The position numbers were made by a program, and so were the translations under genes. The notes below the pieces were generated by a model. It had not been told where the DNA came from. It saw nothing but the letters and a program-made list of their open reading frames with translations, and ran no database searches. From the NCBI GenBank assembly GCA_012845835.1, contig JABAKD010000011.1, forward strand, positions 4,696,697-4,760,696: a stretch of 64,000 nt of DNA. The letters are read 5' to 3'. The stretch is from Undaria pinnatifida (Eukaryota; Sar; Phaeophyceae; Laminariales; Alariaceae). How positions within the stretch are numbered: the stretch's first letter is position 1; the number at the start of each line of letters is the position of its first letter. This document shows, piece after piece, positions 20,514 to 31,724 of this stretch.

Positions 20514-23500
20514 GTGCGGCGCGTACGCGGTGCGACTCTGCGATGGCGGTGAATGGTGCGGTCTTATGATAGCAGCAGTACTCGTAGTATCATACCTTGC
20601 AAGTAGCAGCGGGAGCAATAGCAGGAGAAACAAGAGCAGTAGGAACAGCAGTAGCAGCAGGAATAGCATCGGCAGGGGCAATAGCCGCAGCAGCGCGAGA
20701 AATGCAGTAGGATCAGATTTAGTACCAACAGCAGCAGCATGATGATCGTAATCATGTTGGTGATGAGGATGATGAGGATGACGATGACGATGATGATGAT
20801 GGTGATGGTGATGACGATGATGATGACGGTGATGACGATCATGATGGTGATGATGACGATGACGATGATTGTGGTGATGATGACAGCGATGCTGGTGCTG
20901 GTGCCGATGTTGGTTTGCTGACACTCGGCGTTTTCTATTTTGTTCTGCAACTCCGATCTTAATCGAACACAGGAGATGGCGCGACGGCCGGGGCAGGCGG
21001 TGCAGACAAGCGGGGCCTTCTGGAAGACCACGCTCCAACACATTAACGCAACACCTTGCGGCGGCGTTGCTGACGGGGGAAGCGCTCCTCGCGCTCCCCA
21101 TGTGCCACACATTCCTCTGAAGGTGAAAAGAAGGAGGTCACTGCCGAGCGAGTCGAGGACGGAAAAGGGTAGGGTTAGAGTAGAGTAGAGGTAGGTTAAG
21201 GTCAGGGTATGGTTGGGGTAGGGTTAAGGTGGGGTTAGGGTAGGGTGGAGTATGGCAAGTTAGGGTAGATTTAGGGCTGGGTCAGGGTAATCGCCCCGCC
21301 CTTCCCCCTCCCCCTTTATCGGACACGCCCGCGGCCGCTGTTGACGCCATCCGCCCCCCGCCCCTTCGCCCCCCACTCCAAACACCGCGCCACCTCCCAA
21401 CGCCGAACTCCCAAACTCTCAATCAGGTGTCTGGATTTTTCTCTGACCTGCTCTTCCAGCCGCACCACTGCGCCACCGCCGCGATAAAGCCCGAGTGGGT
21501 CGAGCGGAGCACGGTGGACAGGAGGAAGGGTCTGAGCCCTACCAACTTTCGAAAGCTGTACGAGGAGCCCAATAAGCCTGTGGTGCTCACGGATGCCGCG
21601 GCGAGGTAAAAATGATGACGTGTACTGCGCGGTTAATCCAGTACGCCGTCTTATGTGCCGTACGCGCACGCTGGAAAGGGGGGAGGGGTCTTCAAGGGCC
21701 AGGTTTCGCCTGAAAAGTGACGTTATATTGCTTACGTCGTAGAGCAGGAAGAGGATGATGATAAAGTTGTCACATTGACTCATTTCCCTGCATCCTAGGC
21801 TATGGTCACAATAAAGGCTACAAAGATACGTCCCGATGGGTGAAAAACAAGCCTATTCCCCTCCCACCCCTTTTGTCAGCTCATCTTTTTTCTCTGAGCT
21901 TAGTGCAGGCTAGTCTCTCACGCTCGCGATCAGCGCCACTCGCCACTCCTATAGCCATGTTGCACCTATAATGAGCGCCTAGAACGACACTGCCTGGAAC
22001 TTCGAAACTCTAGTGCCGGCTAGCTAAACTCTTGTTTTTTTGTCGCACGTGCAGCTGGCCTGCAATGCACAGGTAGACTAACGGTTTGCTCGATCTTTTT
22101 TTTTCGCACGCACAGCTGGCCTACGTTGCACAAGTGGACTGACTTTTTTTCTATATGTTGTCGCACGCACAGCTGGCCTGCGTTGCGCGAGTGGACTCGG
22201 GACAAGCTGTTGATGGCGCACGGAGGCCTCCGACTCCACGCCGGTGGCCTGGAGTTCGCGCTCAAGGTACTTAGCAAACCATAATCGCCCATGGCATCCG
22301 ACCTCTTGCCGTCAGATCGGACACCAAACTTGTTATTATCACTCTCCAACCAAGCAGTGGCCGATGCGAGTGGATGCTGTAATTGCCTAAAAATACAAAA
22401 AAAAAAACAGCGCAGTCATCAGCCCTCGGTGCTGTTTTTCCTTACGGATTAATTTCGGGCAGGATTCAATATTCGCGGGACTTCAAGGTGTTTTTATACT
22501 TTAGCGCTTCGCACTGTCCCCTTCTAAAGAAAAAGAGTGCTTGTACATACATACGATGTATCGTGCTATACCGTGCCGCATCGTGCTATACCGTACCATA
22601 CCATGCTACCCTATACCATTCCGTATCGTATCGTGCTATACCGTGTACCATACCATATCAGGCTATACCGTACCACGCCATATTAGGCTACGAGTATACC
22701 GTACGATACCGTATGGTGATCTACCGTACCAAGCCGTATCGCGCTATACCGTACCACACCGCAACGTGTTATACCGTACCATACCGCGCTACATGGTACC
22801 ATACCGTATACCAGGTAGCTCGATACAGTACCGCACCGTGATACACTGTACCGTACCGTGTCATACTATACCGTATCACGCCATACCGTGCTACCCCATA
22901 CTGCTGTTCCGTGCTATATACCATGCCGTATCGTGCTATTAATATCTGTAAACCGTACCACACCGTACCGTGACGTACCACACCGTGTCATATTGTACCG
23001 TGCTATACTACGCTATACCATATTGTCCTATACCGTACTGTACTGTGACAGGACTACCTGGTATACGCAGAAGAGTCGAAGGATGAGCTGCCGTTGTATG
23101 TGTTCGACAAGAGGTTTGCCGACAAGTGCGCTGACCTTGGGGAAGAGTACAGCGTTCCCGAGGTTTTCTCGGTGAGTTTTGGGTGTTTTGTGTTTTTTTT
23201 GCGTTTTCTTTTATTTGTTCGATTTGGTTTGGTTGGTTTGGTTGGTTTGGTTTCGTAATTTTTGTATACGCGTTGTCTCCCATACACTCAAACGCCATCA
23301 CGTTAAGCGCAACTCCACCCCCCGTGCCCCCTGCTCCTTCCTGCTTCCCCATTCCACACCATCTTCTAAACCTCCTCTCCCTCTCTAACAAAATCACTGG
23401 ATGCGTGATTTGCCAGGAAGACCTCTTCTCCGTTCTAGGCAAAGAACGCCGCCCGGACCACCGCTGGCTTATCGCCGGTCCGGCACGCTCAGGCTCATCG

Positions 23501-26500
23501 TTTCATGTCGATCCGAACTGCACGAGTGCTTGGAATGCTACGGTGTCCGGCAAGAAAAAGTGGATAATGTTCCCCCCTGGAGAAACGCCCCCGGGAGTTC
23601 ACCCGAGCGAGGACGGGCTGGACCTGGCCGCCCCGGTGTCGATCACCGAGTGGTTCTTGAACTTTTATGAGGTTGGTCGGGGGGGAGGGGGGGGCAAGGG
23701 GGGACGGGGGCGGGGGGAGCGTTCGAAACTTCGTTGGTATTTGCCTTTTTGTGTGTTTTCCTGTTTGCCAGTGGATTTTGATTTTGGATAAGACCTACTG
23801 CTGTTATATTCAGTAAACGCTCCGAGCAACTCCCCGCCCCCTGCCCCGCCCCTGACGTCAACCCGTTAAAATCGTTCTAAAGATCACAATTGCCACGCAA
23901 ACGAAACGCAATGTCAAACCTTGAAGCGTTTTGAAGCAGTTAATTGCGACGCCATCAGGAAGCGAATGACCCCCCCCCCCCCCCGACGGCAACCTGTGCA
24001 TGTCATGGTGTGAATCTGTGTAAAGCAAGTAATTGCCACTCGAAACAAAACTCTCGGTTTTGCGCCCCGCAGGAGTGCCACGCGCCGGGGCGAAAGTCGC
24101 GGCCTTTGGAGTGCGTCGTGTCGGCCGGGGAGGTCGTCTTCGTGCCCATGGGCTGGTGGCACTGCGTGCTGAACCTCGAGTGGTCGGTGGCGATCACGCA
24201 GAACTTTGTCAGCAGCGTGAACCTCCCGCACGTCATCAGGTGGGCTATTACAGTGGGCACCCGGTTTTTTGCTCCTGTAGAACTGCAAATTTTATCCCGC
24301 ACTAATTGCAAGCCAATTGTCGCAAAAGTAGTCATCCCTCGGTAGAAGTTGCAATTTTTTGGGACAAACGTTTCTGACCTTCTGACCGGTTGAGCTCCTT
24401 CAAGTGTGGAACATCGGTTTGTGCGATAATTTTACGCGTGTATGATTTTTTTTTTTAGAACTACAGTAGCGCACAGAAGCATTGGGCGGGTTGAAAGAAA
24501 TATCTATCTTCCGGGTCTTGTTTCGGGTGACAGATTGATGCTCCTCGTGTTGGGAGCTCAGAAAGTTCTTAGAATCTGCCTGCTGCACCCTTAGCGTGGG
24601 ACAACTATAAATAGTGGGGATCCAGTTCTCAAACGGTTACTCGTAAGGGCCCAGCGGAAGAGCCTGTTGATTCCGCCCATGTCTCCGTGCTGTTTTTCTG
24701 TCAGGTTGGGTGCTATATGCTGGGCAGGTTTTAGTGTACACGTGGTAAGCCGATATTACCGATCTTAACCCCATTTTTGATACTCTTACTATCCTTTGGG
24801 AGCCCGTAAAGGGGACCCACATGAGTTGCACAAGCCCAAAGCGGTAAAACAGCTGAGAAGTGCGGCGTCGTCGTAGCGTGAGCGTGCAGCATACGATAGT
24901 GCATACCTAGGACGTGACCTATATCTACTTGCAAGCGTTGAGCCTGGCCATTCCCTAACTTATGCTAGCAGCCCGCGTATCTTCGTGCGGCTGATGCGAG
25001 CCACTCGCATAAGTGACTCTGCACCTCACTGACGAAAACGCGTTAGGCGTTTTTTTTGGCGCAGCGTAGCTAACCATCCCATTGGGGATCCATGTCGAAA
25101 AATTAAAGCGGCACGAAATCCAATGACGGCGTGGGACAGGGGGGTCACTCGCGCGAGTGACCCGGAGCCGTTGCAAAAAAAGAAGGCCCTTAGAAAGGGA
25201 CCAACCCCCCTACCTAAGCATTGGTCAAAAGTGCGAAAAACCTCATGAGCAACCCCATGGCCTAGGTATTAGAAAATGCATATGGCTAAATCAAGAATTC
25301 TTGACATTCCGACGCTTTTGGGTTAGGGAGTCCCGTCATTCAGAAAATAAATTTAGCCTAAACGTGCTACCTCTTGTCGTGGCACGAGGCTTGGCCTTAC
25401 GGCCCCGCGGCGCTGGTGCTTGTGCCAAACGCGAGCGCTCTTGCCTGTCACGGTTAAGGTTGTTGCGGCAGAGTGGGGCACGACGCAGTAACGTAGAAAC
25501 GATTTGACACCTTTTTTTTCTCCCTGATTTTCTCGCTGCGGAATTGTTTCCTTCTCCGTAGATTCGTGAATTCGTAGAGCTCGGGCTTTTCGCCGCATCA
25601 TACTTCATATTTTTGTTATAACTATTTCAGCTGTGAGCTCAACAAATTTAGGGTCGATGCTCGTCTTTGCAGTACTTGGGCAGCTTTTCCTGGGTAGACA
25701 TATGCGCGACACCCCTATATCCACCGTGCCGTAGTCTCCCCCCGCCCCCTAGGAGCACTCAATGTGTACTCTCGCTTACCTGCCCTACCGCCCGTCGCCC
25801 TCGCTGCGCCATCCCCCGCCTCGCCCCTCGACTTTGCTCGTAATCCCGCCACTCCGTGTCCATACCACCTCCTGTCCGTACTCCCTCCCGTGCTCTGATA
25901 CGGGTACAACTCTCCCTCCCATACCTCTGACACGGGTAAAATACCCCCTCCCATACTCTGATACGGGTACAATACTCCCGTCCCATACTCTGGTACGGGT
26001 ACGACCTACTGTACGGTATTATACGTTACCGGTACCCCCGTCGGGCGGCACGGTTGGCCGAAACAAACCTCTTAACGGGGCGGCGGCGGCAAGCAGTTTC
26101 TTGCTCACGCAGAAACACCTCATATCGGGCCTGCCGGCAGACGAGCGCGGTGACCTCGGGGAGCGGTTCATCTCCGCCCTCGCTGCCAAGCACCCCGAGC
26201 TCGGCGCGGAAGAAATGGCAGCTGCCGCCACGGCCGCCGCCGCTGACGGTGCCGATGGTGGTGCCGTGGACGGGGATGTGACCAGTGCTGTTGGAAGCTT
26301 TCACGCTGGAAAAAAGCTTTTACGACGCCGACGTGGCGGTGACAGCAAGAGGCCGAGGTTGTGGGAAAAACTCAAGGCGGGCGTCTCCAGTGACGTTGCG
26401 GCAGCAGCAACAGTGGGTGGCTGTGCAAATGACCGTGTAGCGGGCAACGGGACAGGAGTGGGGATGGGGGTGGGGGTGCATGCCGTGGTGGGGGGTAAGG

Positions 26501-26592
26501 GCGGGGTTGACGACGGAGGCGGGACTGGACCCGGGAGAGGTGCTGATTTGGGCGGCGGCGGTGGCTTTAGCTTCGGGTTTTCGTTTGCGTGA
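20388..26592 (+). CDS. F-box and JmjC domain protein (JMJD6-like oxygenase)
   Basis: Eight exons join in consistent phase to 528 codons plus stop; the 5' exon is missing. Residues 1-40 look like the second half of an F-box ([20 protein letters not shown]), which normally docks on Skp1 of an SCF ubiquitin ligase. The rest follows the JMJD6 type of JmjC Fe(II)/2-oxoglutarate oxygenases: KPVVLTD (about 140), [23 protein letters not shown], then the catalytic cupin. Iron ligands are visible as H253 and D255 in FHVDPN and H338 in [10 protein letters not shown]270 in VSGKKKW fits the 2-oxoglutarate lysine. The C-terminal part has [19 protein letters not shown] and a Gly-rich FSFGFSFA ending. The substrate cannot be told from sequence. 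Intron 4 is a minisatellite, intron 1 a microsatellite, and the acceptor of exon 4 is triplicated. An ATG at 20397 could serve as start only if the F-box is truncated. Confidence 0.85.
20585..20895 (+). repeat. AGC then GAT/GAC microsatellites in JmjC intron 1
   Basis: An imperfect (AGC)n run (about 20585-20738) is followed by (GATGAT/GACGAT)n to 20895. These runs produce long meaningless open frames of His, Asp or Met on both strands. Confidence 0.9.
20973..21122 (+). CDS. JmjC gene exon 2
   Basis: 150 nt, 50 codons, phase 0. The acceptor ends GAACACAG; the donor is CTGAAG followed by GTGAAA. It encodes SGAFWKTTL, typical of the linker after the F-box. A later donor near 21167 is possible but would shift the frame. 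Confidence 0.7.
21165..21290 (+). repeat. TTAGGG-like tract in JmjC intron 2
   Basis: About 125 bp of irregular GGGTTAGGGTAGGG units right after the exon 2 donor. Confidence 0.8.
21427..21605 (+). CDS. JmjC gene exon 3
   Basis: 179 nt. The acceptor ends CTCAATCAG; the donor is GCGAG followed by GTAAAA, splitting a codon (2+1). It encodes [10 protein letters not shown] and PNKPVVLTD, both conserved in JMJD6-like proteins. Confidence 0.85.
22040..22200 (+). repeat. Triplicated 3' splice site before JmjC exon 4
   Basis: Three tandem units of about 60 bp, each a poly-T tract, CGCACGYRCAG and then CTGGCCTRC-TTGC. Potential exon starts are 22055, 22116 and 22173. Only the third continues into the full exon; the first hits TAG after six codons; the second reads through in frame. 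Confidence 0.85.
22173..22266 (+). CDS. JmjC gene exon 4
   Basis: 94 nt (1+31 codons). The acceptor ends CGCACGCACAG; the donor is CTCAAG followed by GTACTT. It encodes [13 protein letters not shown], then GGLRLHAGG. Confidence 0.85.
22545..23045 (+). repeat. Minisatellite TATACCGTACCA in JmjC intron 4
   Basis: About 500 bp of irregular GCTATACCGTACCATACCGT units of 10-20 bp. It fills most of the intron and ends directly at the exon 5 acceptor. Confidence 0.9.
23052..23171 (+). CDS. JmjC gene exon 5
   Basis: 120 nt, 40 codons, phase 0. The donor is TTCTCG followed by GTGAGT. It encodes [20 protein letters not shown] and YSVPEVFS. It contains one TACCTGGTA at 23055-23063, the only one in recognised coding sequence. 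Confidence 0.88.
23417..23671 (+). CDS. JmjC gene exon 6, iron-binding HxD
   Basis: 255 nt, 85 codons, phase 0. The acceptor ends TTTGCCAG; the donor is TATGAG followed by GTTGGT. It encodes [17 protein letters not shown], then [10 protein letters not shown]. Confidence 0.9.
24073..24239 (+). CDS. JmjC gene exon 7, distal iron ligand
   Basis: 167 nt. The acceptor ends GCGCCCCGCAG; the donor is ATCAG followed by GTGGGC, splitting a codon. It encodes [20 protein letters not shown] and [11 protein letters not shown]. Confidence 0.9.
25195..25395 (+). mobile_element. MITE-like family D, diverged copy in JmjC intron 7
   Basis: Shares CATGGCCTAGGTATTAG, TTCCGACGCTTTTGGGTTAGG and CGTCATTCAGAAAATAAATT with the copies at 58651 and 63716. 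The termini are poorly kept. Confidence 0.45.
25620..25685 (+). repeat. Repeat family C fragment
   Basis: CAGCTGTGAGCTCAAC, GGGTCGATGCTCGTCTTTGCA: short match to the family C core. Confidence 0.5.
26097..26592 (+). CDS. JmjC gene exon 8 (terminal)
   Basis: 496 nt to TGA at 26590. The junction AG|T TTC completes the codon left by exon 7 and gives [20 protein letters not shown]. The acceptor (GGCAAGCAG) lacks a good pyrimidine tract, so the exact start is less sure than the reading frame. An Ala-rich linker, LWEKLKAG and a Gly-rich tail ending GFSFGFSFA follow. Confidence 0.7.
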
Positions 26593-26860
26593 TGTGTGGC
26601 CTTCAGGTTTGGTTTTTCGTTCGCGTGATTGGTGTGTTTGCTCGTGATATGTGGACACGGTGTGGGGTGGAGTTGTTTGTTTTGTGTAGCAACGAAAAAG
26701 GGTGGCAATTCCGGGGTTGGGAAAGGAGGCGGGACCAGAACCGGGACCGGTCCTGATTCGGGCGGCCTGGCGGCGGCGGGGGCTTCAGCCTTGGTTTTTC
26801 GTGTTGGCGTGATTCTTGTGGCTTTTGCGTTTAGGTTTCGTTTTGCATGATTGGTGGCTG
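26510..26860 (+). repeat. Tandem duplication of the JmjC terminal coding end
   Basis: GACGGAGGCGGGACTGGACC ... GGCTTTAGCTTCGGGTTTTC at 26510-26590 recurs in degraded form at about 26725-26850 (GGAGGCGGGACCAGAACCGG ... TTTAGGTTTCGTTTTGCATGA), in the 3' flank. Confidence 0.6.
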
Positions 26861-27153
26861 TTGCCCGTGGTATCTAGGTCTATATGTGGGAACAGGGAGA
26901 GGTGTGGGAAGCAGGGGTGCTGTGTGCAGCAACGGAGGATATTATTATGCGTAGGCAGTATTTTCGCTCTTCGGGTGGTCGATGTGAGGTTTGTGTTCAG
27001 CTGTCAGCGGCACCCGTAACCTTCAGCGCGACACATTTGTGGCCTTAACAATGAAGTGATATTTCCACCCGTCTACATCCAGCACACCAAGTGTCACGTG
27101 CCGATGCTTGCCCTCAGAGCTCGAAGCTAGACTTTTTTTTGTCAAAATCGCAG

Positions 27154-27261
27154 GGGATTGCTTTGCCCACGCGGCGGCGATTCCGAAACGTTGTCTTCCG
27201 TCGCGCTCTGGGCGATATGAGCCGTGACAAGGTGCAGCTCAATGCGGACCGAGCACCCTCG
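27154..27261 (+). CDS. Candidate isolated exon, unrecognised
   Basis: 108 nt, 36 codons, between acceptor TCAAAATCGCAG (preceded by a T8 run) and donor CCCTCG followed by GTGACG. It encodes GIALPTRRRFRNVVFRRAL and GDMSRDKVQLN. Both splice sites and length divisible by three fit an exon, but no family is recognised and no partner exon was found. Confidence 0.22.
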
Positions 27262-29078
27262 GTGACGTCTCATGGCGTGGTTCAAAACTGGTAACACATG
27301 AGGTGTTTTTTGCTGTTTTTTGTGTCCCTGTCTCGTAGTTTGTGACCACAGAGAGAGCTCGTCTCTCTAGGAGTCATCGGCATGGACACCGGTTGCGCTC
27401 GATGTAACTGGGTCGAAATGCCAGTTAAAGAACACACACTGAAACTGGTACTACTGTACGTTCAACCAAGATATGTATGTGCCAGAGGTAAAGGTCAATT
27501 GGCTCGCACGAGATTTTCTACACAATAGACAGCAGTACTGTATATATTGGGGCGATGACGAGTGCCCCCGCCGGGGCCACGAGTCAAAGGCGCTACGGGA
27601 CCTCTAAGCTGAAGCACGGGACTACGCAACGGCCATGGACTTACCGCTTTCCCCGCCCTTTCAGAAAATGCCGCGTGTACTGCGTAATAAGCGGTTGGCG
27701 TGAGAGGAATACTAACAGTAAGTTTGGGTGGGATAACCGATCTCAGTCGAGAGGTTAAAGCTGAGTACGAAACACCAAAGAAGTATGGGTAGGACCGCCG
27801 ACTGGAGGAGGCCTCAGCCAGTTCACTACTTACTTCAAATGGTTGGTGCAGGTGTAGAAGAACACAGCAGGGAACAGCACGGAAACACATGGTTGGCGCC
27901 GCAATATCAAGCAGCGGGGAACCGCACGGTGATCTCAATCGTTGGCGCTGCATTATGAAGCAGCACCCTGGCAAACAGCACGGCTTTTGCCAGGTAAGCT
28001 GTTTGCCAGGTAACCGTTCGTCAGATACGGCCACTTCTACGTACTACTGTACCCGGAACTACTACTGGTGGTAATAAGGATCGGGGGTGGGTAGGGGTGG
28101 GTAGGGGTTAGGTTTTGCCCGCGGGGGATTTTATCGACCGCGTTTTGCTCTTGCACGGGGTTACGTTACTCAGGCATAATATTTTCCAAAGAGGGTGCAC
28201 CTCCACCAAAATGAGTTACTCCACCCAACTAGGTTACCACTGGCTGCAAGTCATGTATAGACTAAAGAAGTTGCCAGTACCGATGTGCGTCTGTAGGTCA
28301 GCGTCTTTTCAAATAGTATTTATGTTTATGGAAACCACGACCTGAAAGAGGTAATAATGAATACAATTCAGTATATTTTCCACATTTGTCTTGTGATCCG
28401 TCCATAGTCTAGTCTATACATCTTGTTCGCCAGCTTGGTTCTGTTTGCTGGTTCTGTTTGCTCTTGTTCCGGCGGCGATTGAAACTTTGGCGCTCGGTAC
28501 ATTTCGAAAGACCAACAACAACAATCAATCTTTGACCCCGCGTATATTAACGTAGTAGCATCGCAAAATCCAAGTGCACCTACGTAGGTGCTTCGAGGCA
28601 TCGATGGGCTAGGATGGAAATATGCTGTATCTACGGGCGTGTGGCGTTCGTCGATGCCTATATACTCGTCTATATGGTGTGCTCAGATTTGAGTCGACGA
28701 CTTGTGACTAGTTAGTGTGTATTGTGCGTATGCACAACACTTCTAGAGCGCAATATACCGTGCAGTCATCCACCTTGGAGGCGTAAAGAACCTCAGAAAA
28801 ATTAGGGTGCACCTCCATCGTTGCACGCGTCTGCTGCTGTTGTGAGTTTTTTATTCATCAAAGAGTCATACCATACGCACGTTTATCGAGGTATCTCCTG
28901 TTGTTGTAGTAAGATCTTTAAAAATTATTATTAATATAGTCTAGTCTAGTCTTATTTGTTTGAAACGTGGTTTCCGAACCGGACAACCTTTTTTCCGAAA
29001 CCGAACACAACAACCCGTTTTCCGGAACCGAGCGACCCTTTTTTCTTTTTTCGAAACCGAACACCACAACAACAGCAG

Positions 29079-29239
29079 TTCCGAACAGGCGCACTGAAAC
29101 CTCGAGGAACATTGGTGACAGGCCTCCCTGCCTTGAGCACGATCTCCGAAATCACTATTTTGTGGAGCACTACAACAGCAGCAGCAAAGGAAAGCACTCC
29201 AGTCAAGCGACCAAGGAATACCTGCCCCAAGCAAAAGCG
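29079..29239 (+). CDS. Candidate exon, unrecognised
   Basis: 161 nt between acceptor AACAGCAG and the strong donor AAAGCG followed by GTAAGTTC. The most protein-like frame reads RPPCLEHDLRNHYFVEHYN and QATKEYLPQAKA. Possible following exons at 29818-29897 and from 30009 keep a frame open to TGA at 30085, but without any family match. Confidence 0.22.
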
Positions 29240-29511
29240 GTAAGTTCGTTCCGTGTGATCCGACTGTGGTCGAGGCTACGAGTGGGCGCAAAGATCGCCC
29301 CTCTCAGATTGCTGGCACTTTTTCGACGACTATGATACTCCACTTCTTCTACCCTTTCTTTCTACTTGCTGAATGAAGCCGTTTCCGGATAAGGCATCGA
29401 TTTTATTGTCTAGATTTGAGGTCTATGATACGGCTGCTGCTGCTGATGCTGCTCTGACCGAGCAAACTAAATCGAGCTCTAGCTTCGCATAGTCTATTGT
29501 AATAAAAATTA

Positions 29512-29632
29512 AAATACACTCCTACCTTCCAGCTGTAAGATCGAATATTTTGTCGAAACTCATCTTTGCAAGCTGTGTGTGATACTCCGATCGCGCGTAG
29601 TACGGGTTGTGTGTCCTCATTAAGGATATTAT
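29512..29632 (+). repeat. Repeat family C, good copy
   Basis: CCAGCTGTAAGATCGAATAT, GTCGAAACTCATCTTTGCA, AGCTGTGTGTGATACTCCGA, TGTGTCCTCATTAAGGATAT. Nearly identical to 41910-42022. Confidence 0.85.
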
Positions 29633-30364
29633 GACTGATGGCTGTGCATTTTTGCTGCCCCTTGCTGTGCACCGGACGTTGCTCGTCGACCACGTACTGC
29701 CAGCTAGCTGTCCGTGTGCGCTCTACATGCTGACGAGCTGCAACAACTAGTAGACTAAGTAGTGTACTACTACTACCGCTGCACCACCACCGCGACAACT
29801 ACTACTGCTGCTATTAGCGAGCCACAACATCCAGCTTTTTGGTCGGGTTCACAACAATCACATCCAACCTACATGGGAGGCGAGAAGTGCGTTTCAGGTG
29901 GGTACCGTACTACCCGCAATATACGTGCTGCGTTCCCGTTTTGGGAGCAAAATACTTAGAATTAGAACAGGATACTTTCAGAAGTTGTTGTGTTTATTTT
30001 TGTCGCAGTGTGTCACACATCTTTGTGGTACTACTGTCTGTACAGCATAGCGCTCATTCCAGTTCGCACGCTCAGCTTGTCACTTGACGGCACGAGGAAG
30101 CACGAGGCCCGACCGCAGAGTGTATGGAGGTGGGTTTCATGACAGATTATCATAAAATGGCACATGATACGCTACCGACGGCGTCTCTTCGTTGTCTCGG
30201 AGCCAACGCGGCGATCTTTCGATCGCCGTTGTACTGACACGTGTGTTTGTGCTGCCCCCCTCCTCGGAACTTTTTTTTGAGGAACCAATACATACATGCA
30301 CATGCATGCACTGCTGTGCATGCTCGCTTGTAACGCGAGTGTCGTTAGTATCGTAGTATTGGTT

Positions 30365-31120
30365 GAAACCTAGGGACCGACTACTACTATGGGGGGTGTA
30401 TATGGCTCTGTAATGGTCACTCACACGACTGTTGCTTGGATGATACGTCTCTTGTATTGTTTGCTTGTTGTCCGCCGGATACCTTCTGACAGCGGAGCCG
30501 TTCGTTCAGGCAGGCGATGACGCCTGCCAGCTATAGGTAGAGGGGAGAGGTGCTATAAATCATGACGCTCCAACGGGGTAGAGGGGATACCATAACACTA
30601 GCCCACCCTGAAGGGCTGTATATGCAGATTCATAAAATCCATCCGGAGAATTCGTTGAATGGATCGAAGATGCGGCGCCTCACAGCTCACAGCCCACTCC
30701 CATACTTCTAACATGCAACGCAGAAGCCAATTGGACGGGTGCAAAGCAAAGCAGGCACCAAAAGTCCCACATACCAGTACGTGAGAGCTAATAAAACGCG
30801 CATGATGCGGTCCAGACATCAAAATACCGAAAATATCGGTACGTGAAAGTCACCGAAACGCGTAAAATGCGAAGCAGACGTCAAACATCCGAACATACCG
30901 GTACGTGAGAGCCAACGAAACGCGTACAAGGCGGATCAGACACCAAAGGTCTGACGTGAAATTCAACGAGACGCGTGTCCTGCCGACGACGTCAGTATAA
31001 TGTATTGGGGACCTAGGGACCGACTACTGCTATGTAGGGGATGACGCCTGCCAGCAATGAAGGGGACAACTGTTATCAAATCATAACGCCCCAACGGGGT
31101 AGAGGGGATACCATAACATT
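30365..31120 (+). repeat. Direct repeat pair around a spacer
   Basis: ACCTAGGGACCGACTACT appears near 30370 and 31010, and CAACGGGGTAGAGGGGATAC near 30573 and 31092. The second pair are adjacent parts of one unit; the first copies are spread, suggesting an inserted or expanded middle. Confidence 0.7.
30760..30975 (+). repeat. About 62-bp tandem repeat, three and a half copies
   Basis: Units carry CATACCRGTACGTGAGAGC, AAACGCGTA-AA-GCG and CAGACRTCAAA. Confidence 0.8.
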
Positions 31121-31314
31121 CGTTCTTATAATACCGACTACATGATGTATATCGAGCGCGCACACTTGCTATGCGTGTTCAGCTCCTGTTCAACCCCCCC
31201 CCCGTGCAGCGGGAAACCTTCACGACTGTCTCGAGACACCGGTCGCGTACATTAAAAATACTACTAGTAACGCTCCACTCCGGGAGGATAGTTTCAGGCA
31301 TCAGACAGATTACC

Positions 31315-31490
31315 ATCTGTGGATCATCTAGATTCTAGGCACTACCGCCCCCCCCATAAGAATGAGCCCGACAAACAAGAAACTCAGATCATGATGTGCA
31401 CAATAGATAATCTATCTGGCGATCTAGATCATCTAGATCCTATACGCCACCGGCTCTCTCATAAGAACGACCCCGGAAACAAGAAACTCA
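31315..31490 (+). repeat. Direct repeat with ATCATCTAGAT
   Basis: Two copies of ATCATCTAGATYCTA followed by CATAAGAAYGASCCCG and AACAAGAAACTCAG, about 112 bp apart. Confidence 0.75.
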
Positions 31491-31724
31491 GCCTGCGACC
31501 CGGTTTCTTATTTCAAGGCCGGTACTCTACGTATGTACATATGTCGTTATGATATGCTCTGCAGGATCTGTACGGCGCAGGCTCAACCCAGGAAAACATG
31601 TGCTAGATCATGTAGATCATACGGGTTCCTCTCGGCAAGTTGATCTATCTATAGGCCATGCAAATAATCGTGTAGACTGGGGATATCATCTGGATGGCAT
31701 ATATGATGAACAGGATCTGACGTG

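Noticed and set aside
20325-21110. 261-codon minus-strand open frame rich in His
   Set aside because: It runs through the GAT/GAC and AGC microsatellites and opposite JmjC exons 1 and 2; a repeat shadow.
25762-26096. N-terminal part of the open frame containing JmjC exon 8
   Set aside because: Pro/Ser/Tyr-rich repeats of TACGGGTAC-type sequence upstream of the splice junction; intron, not coding.
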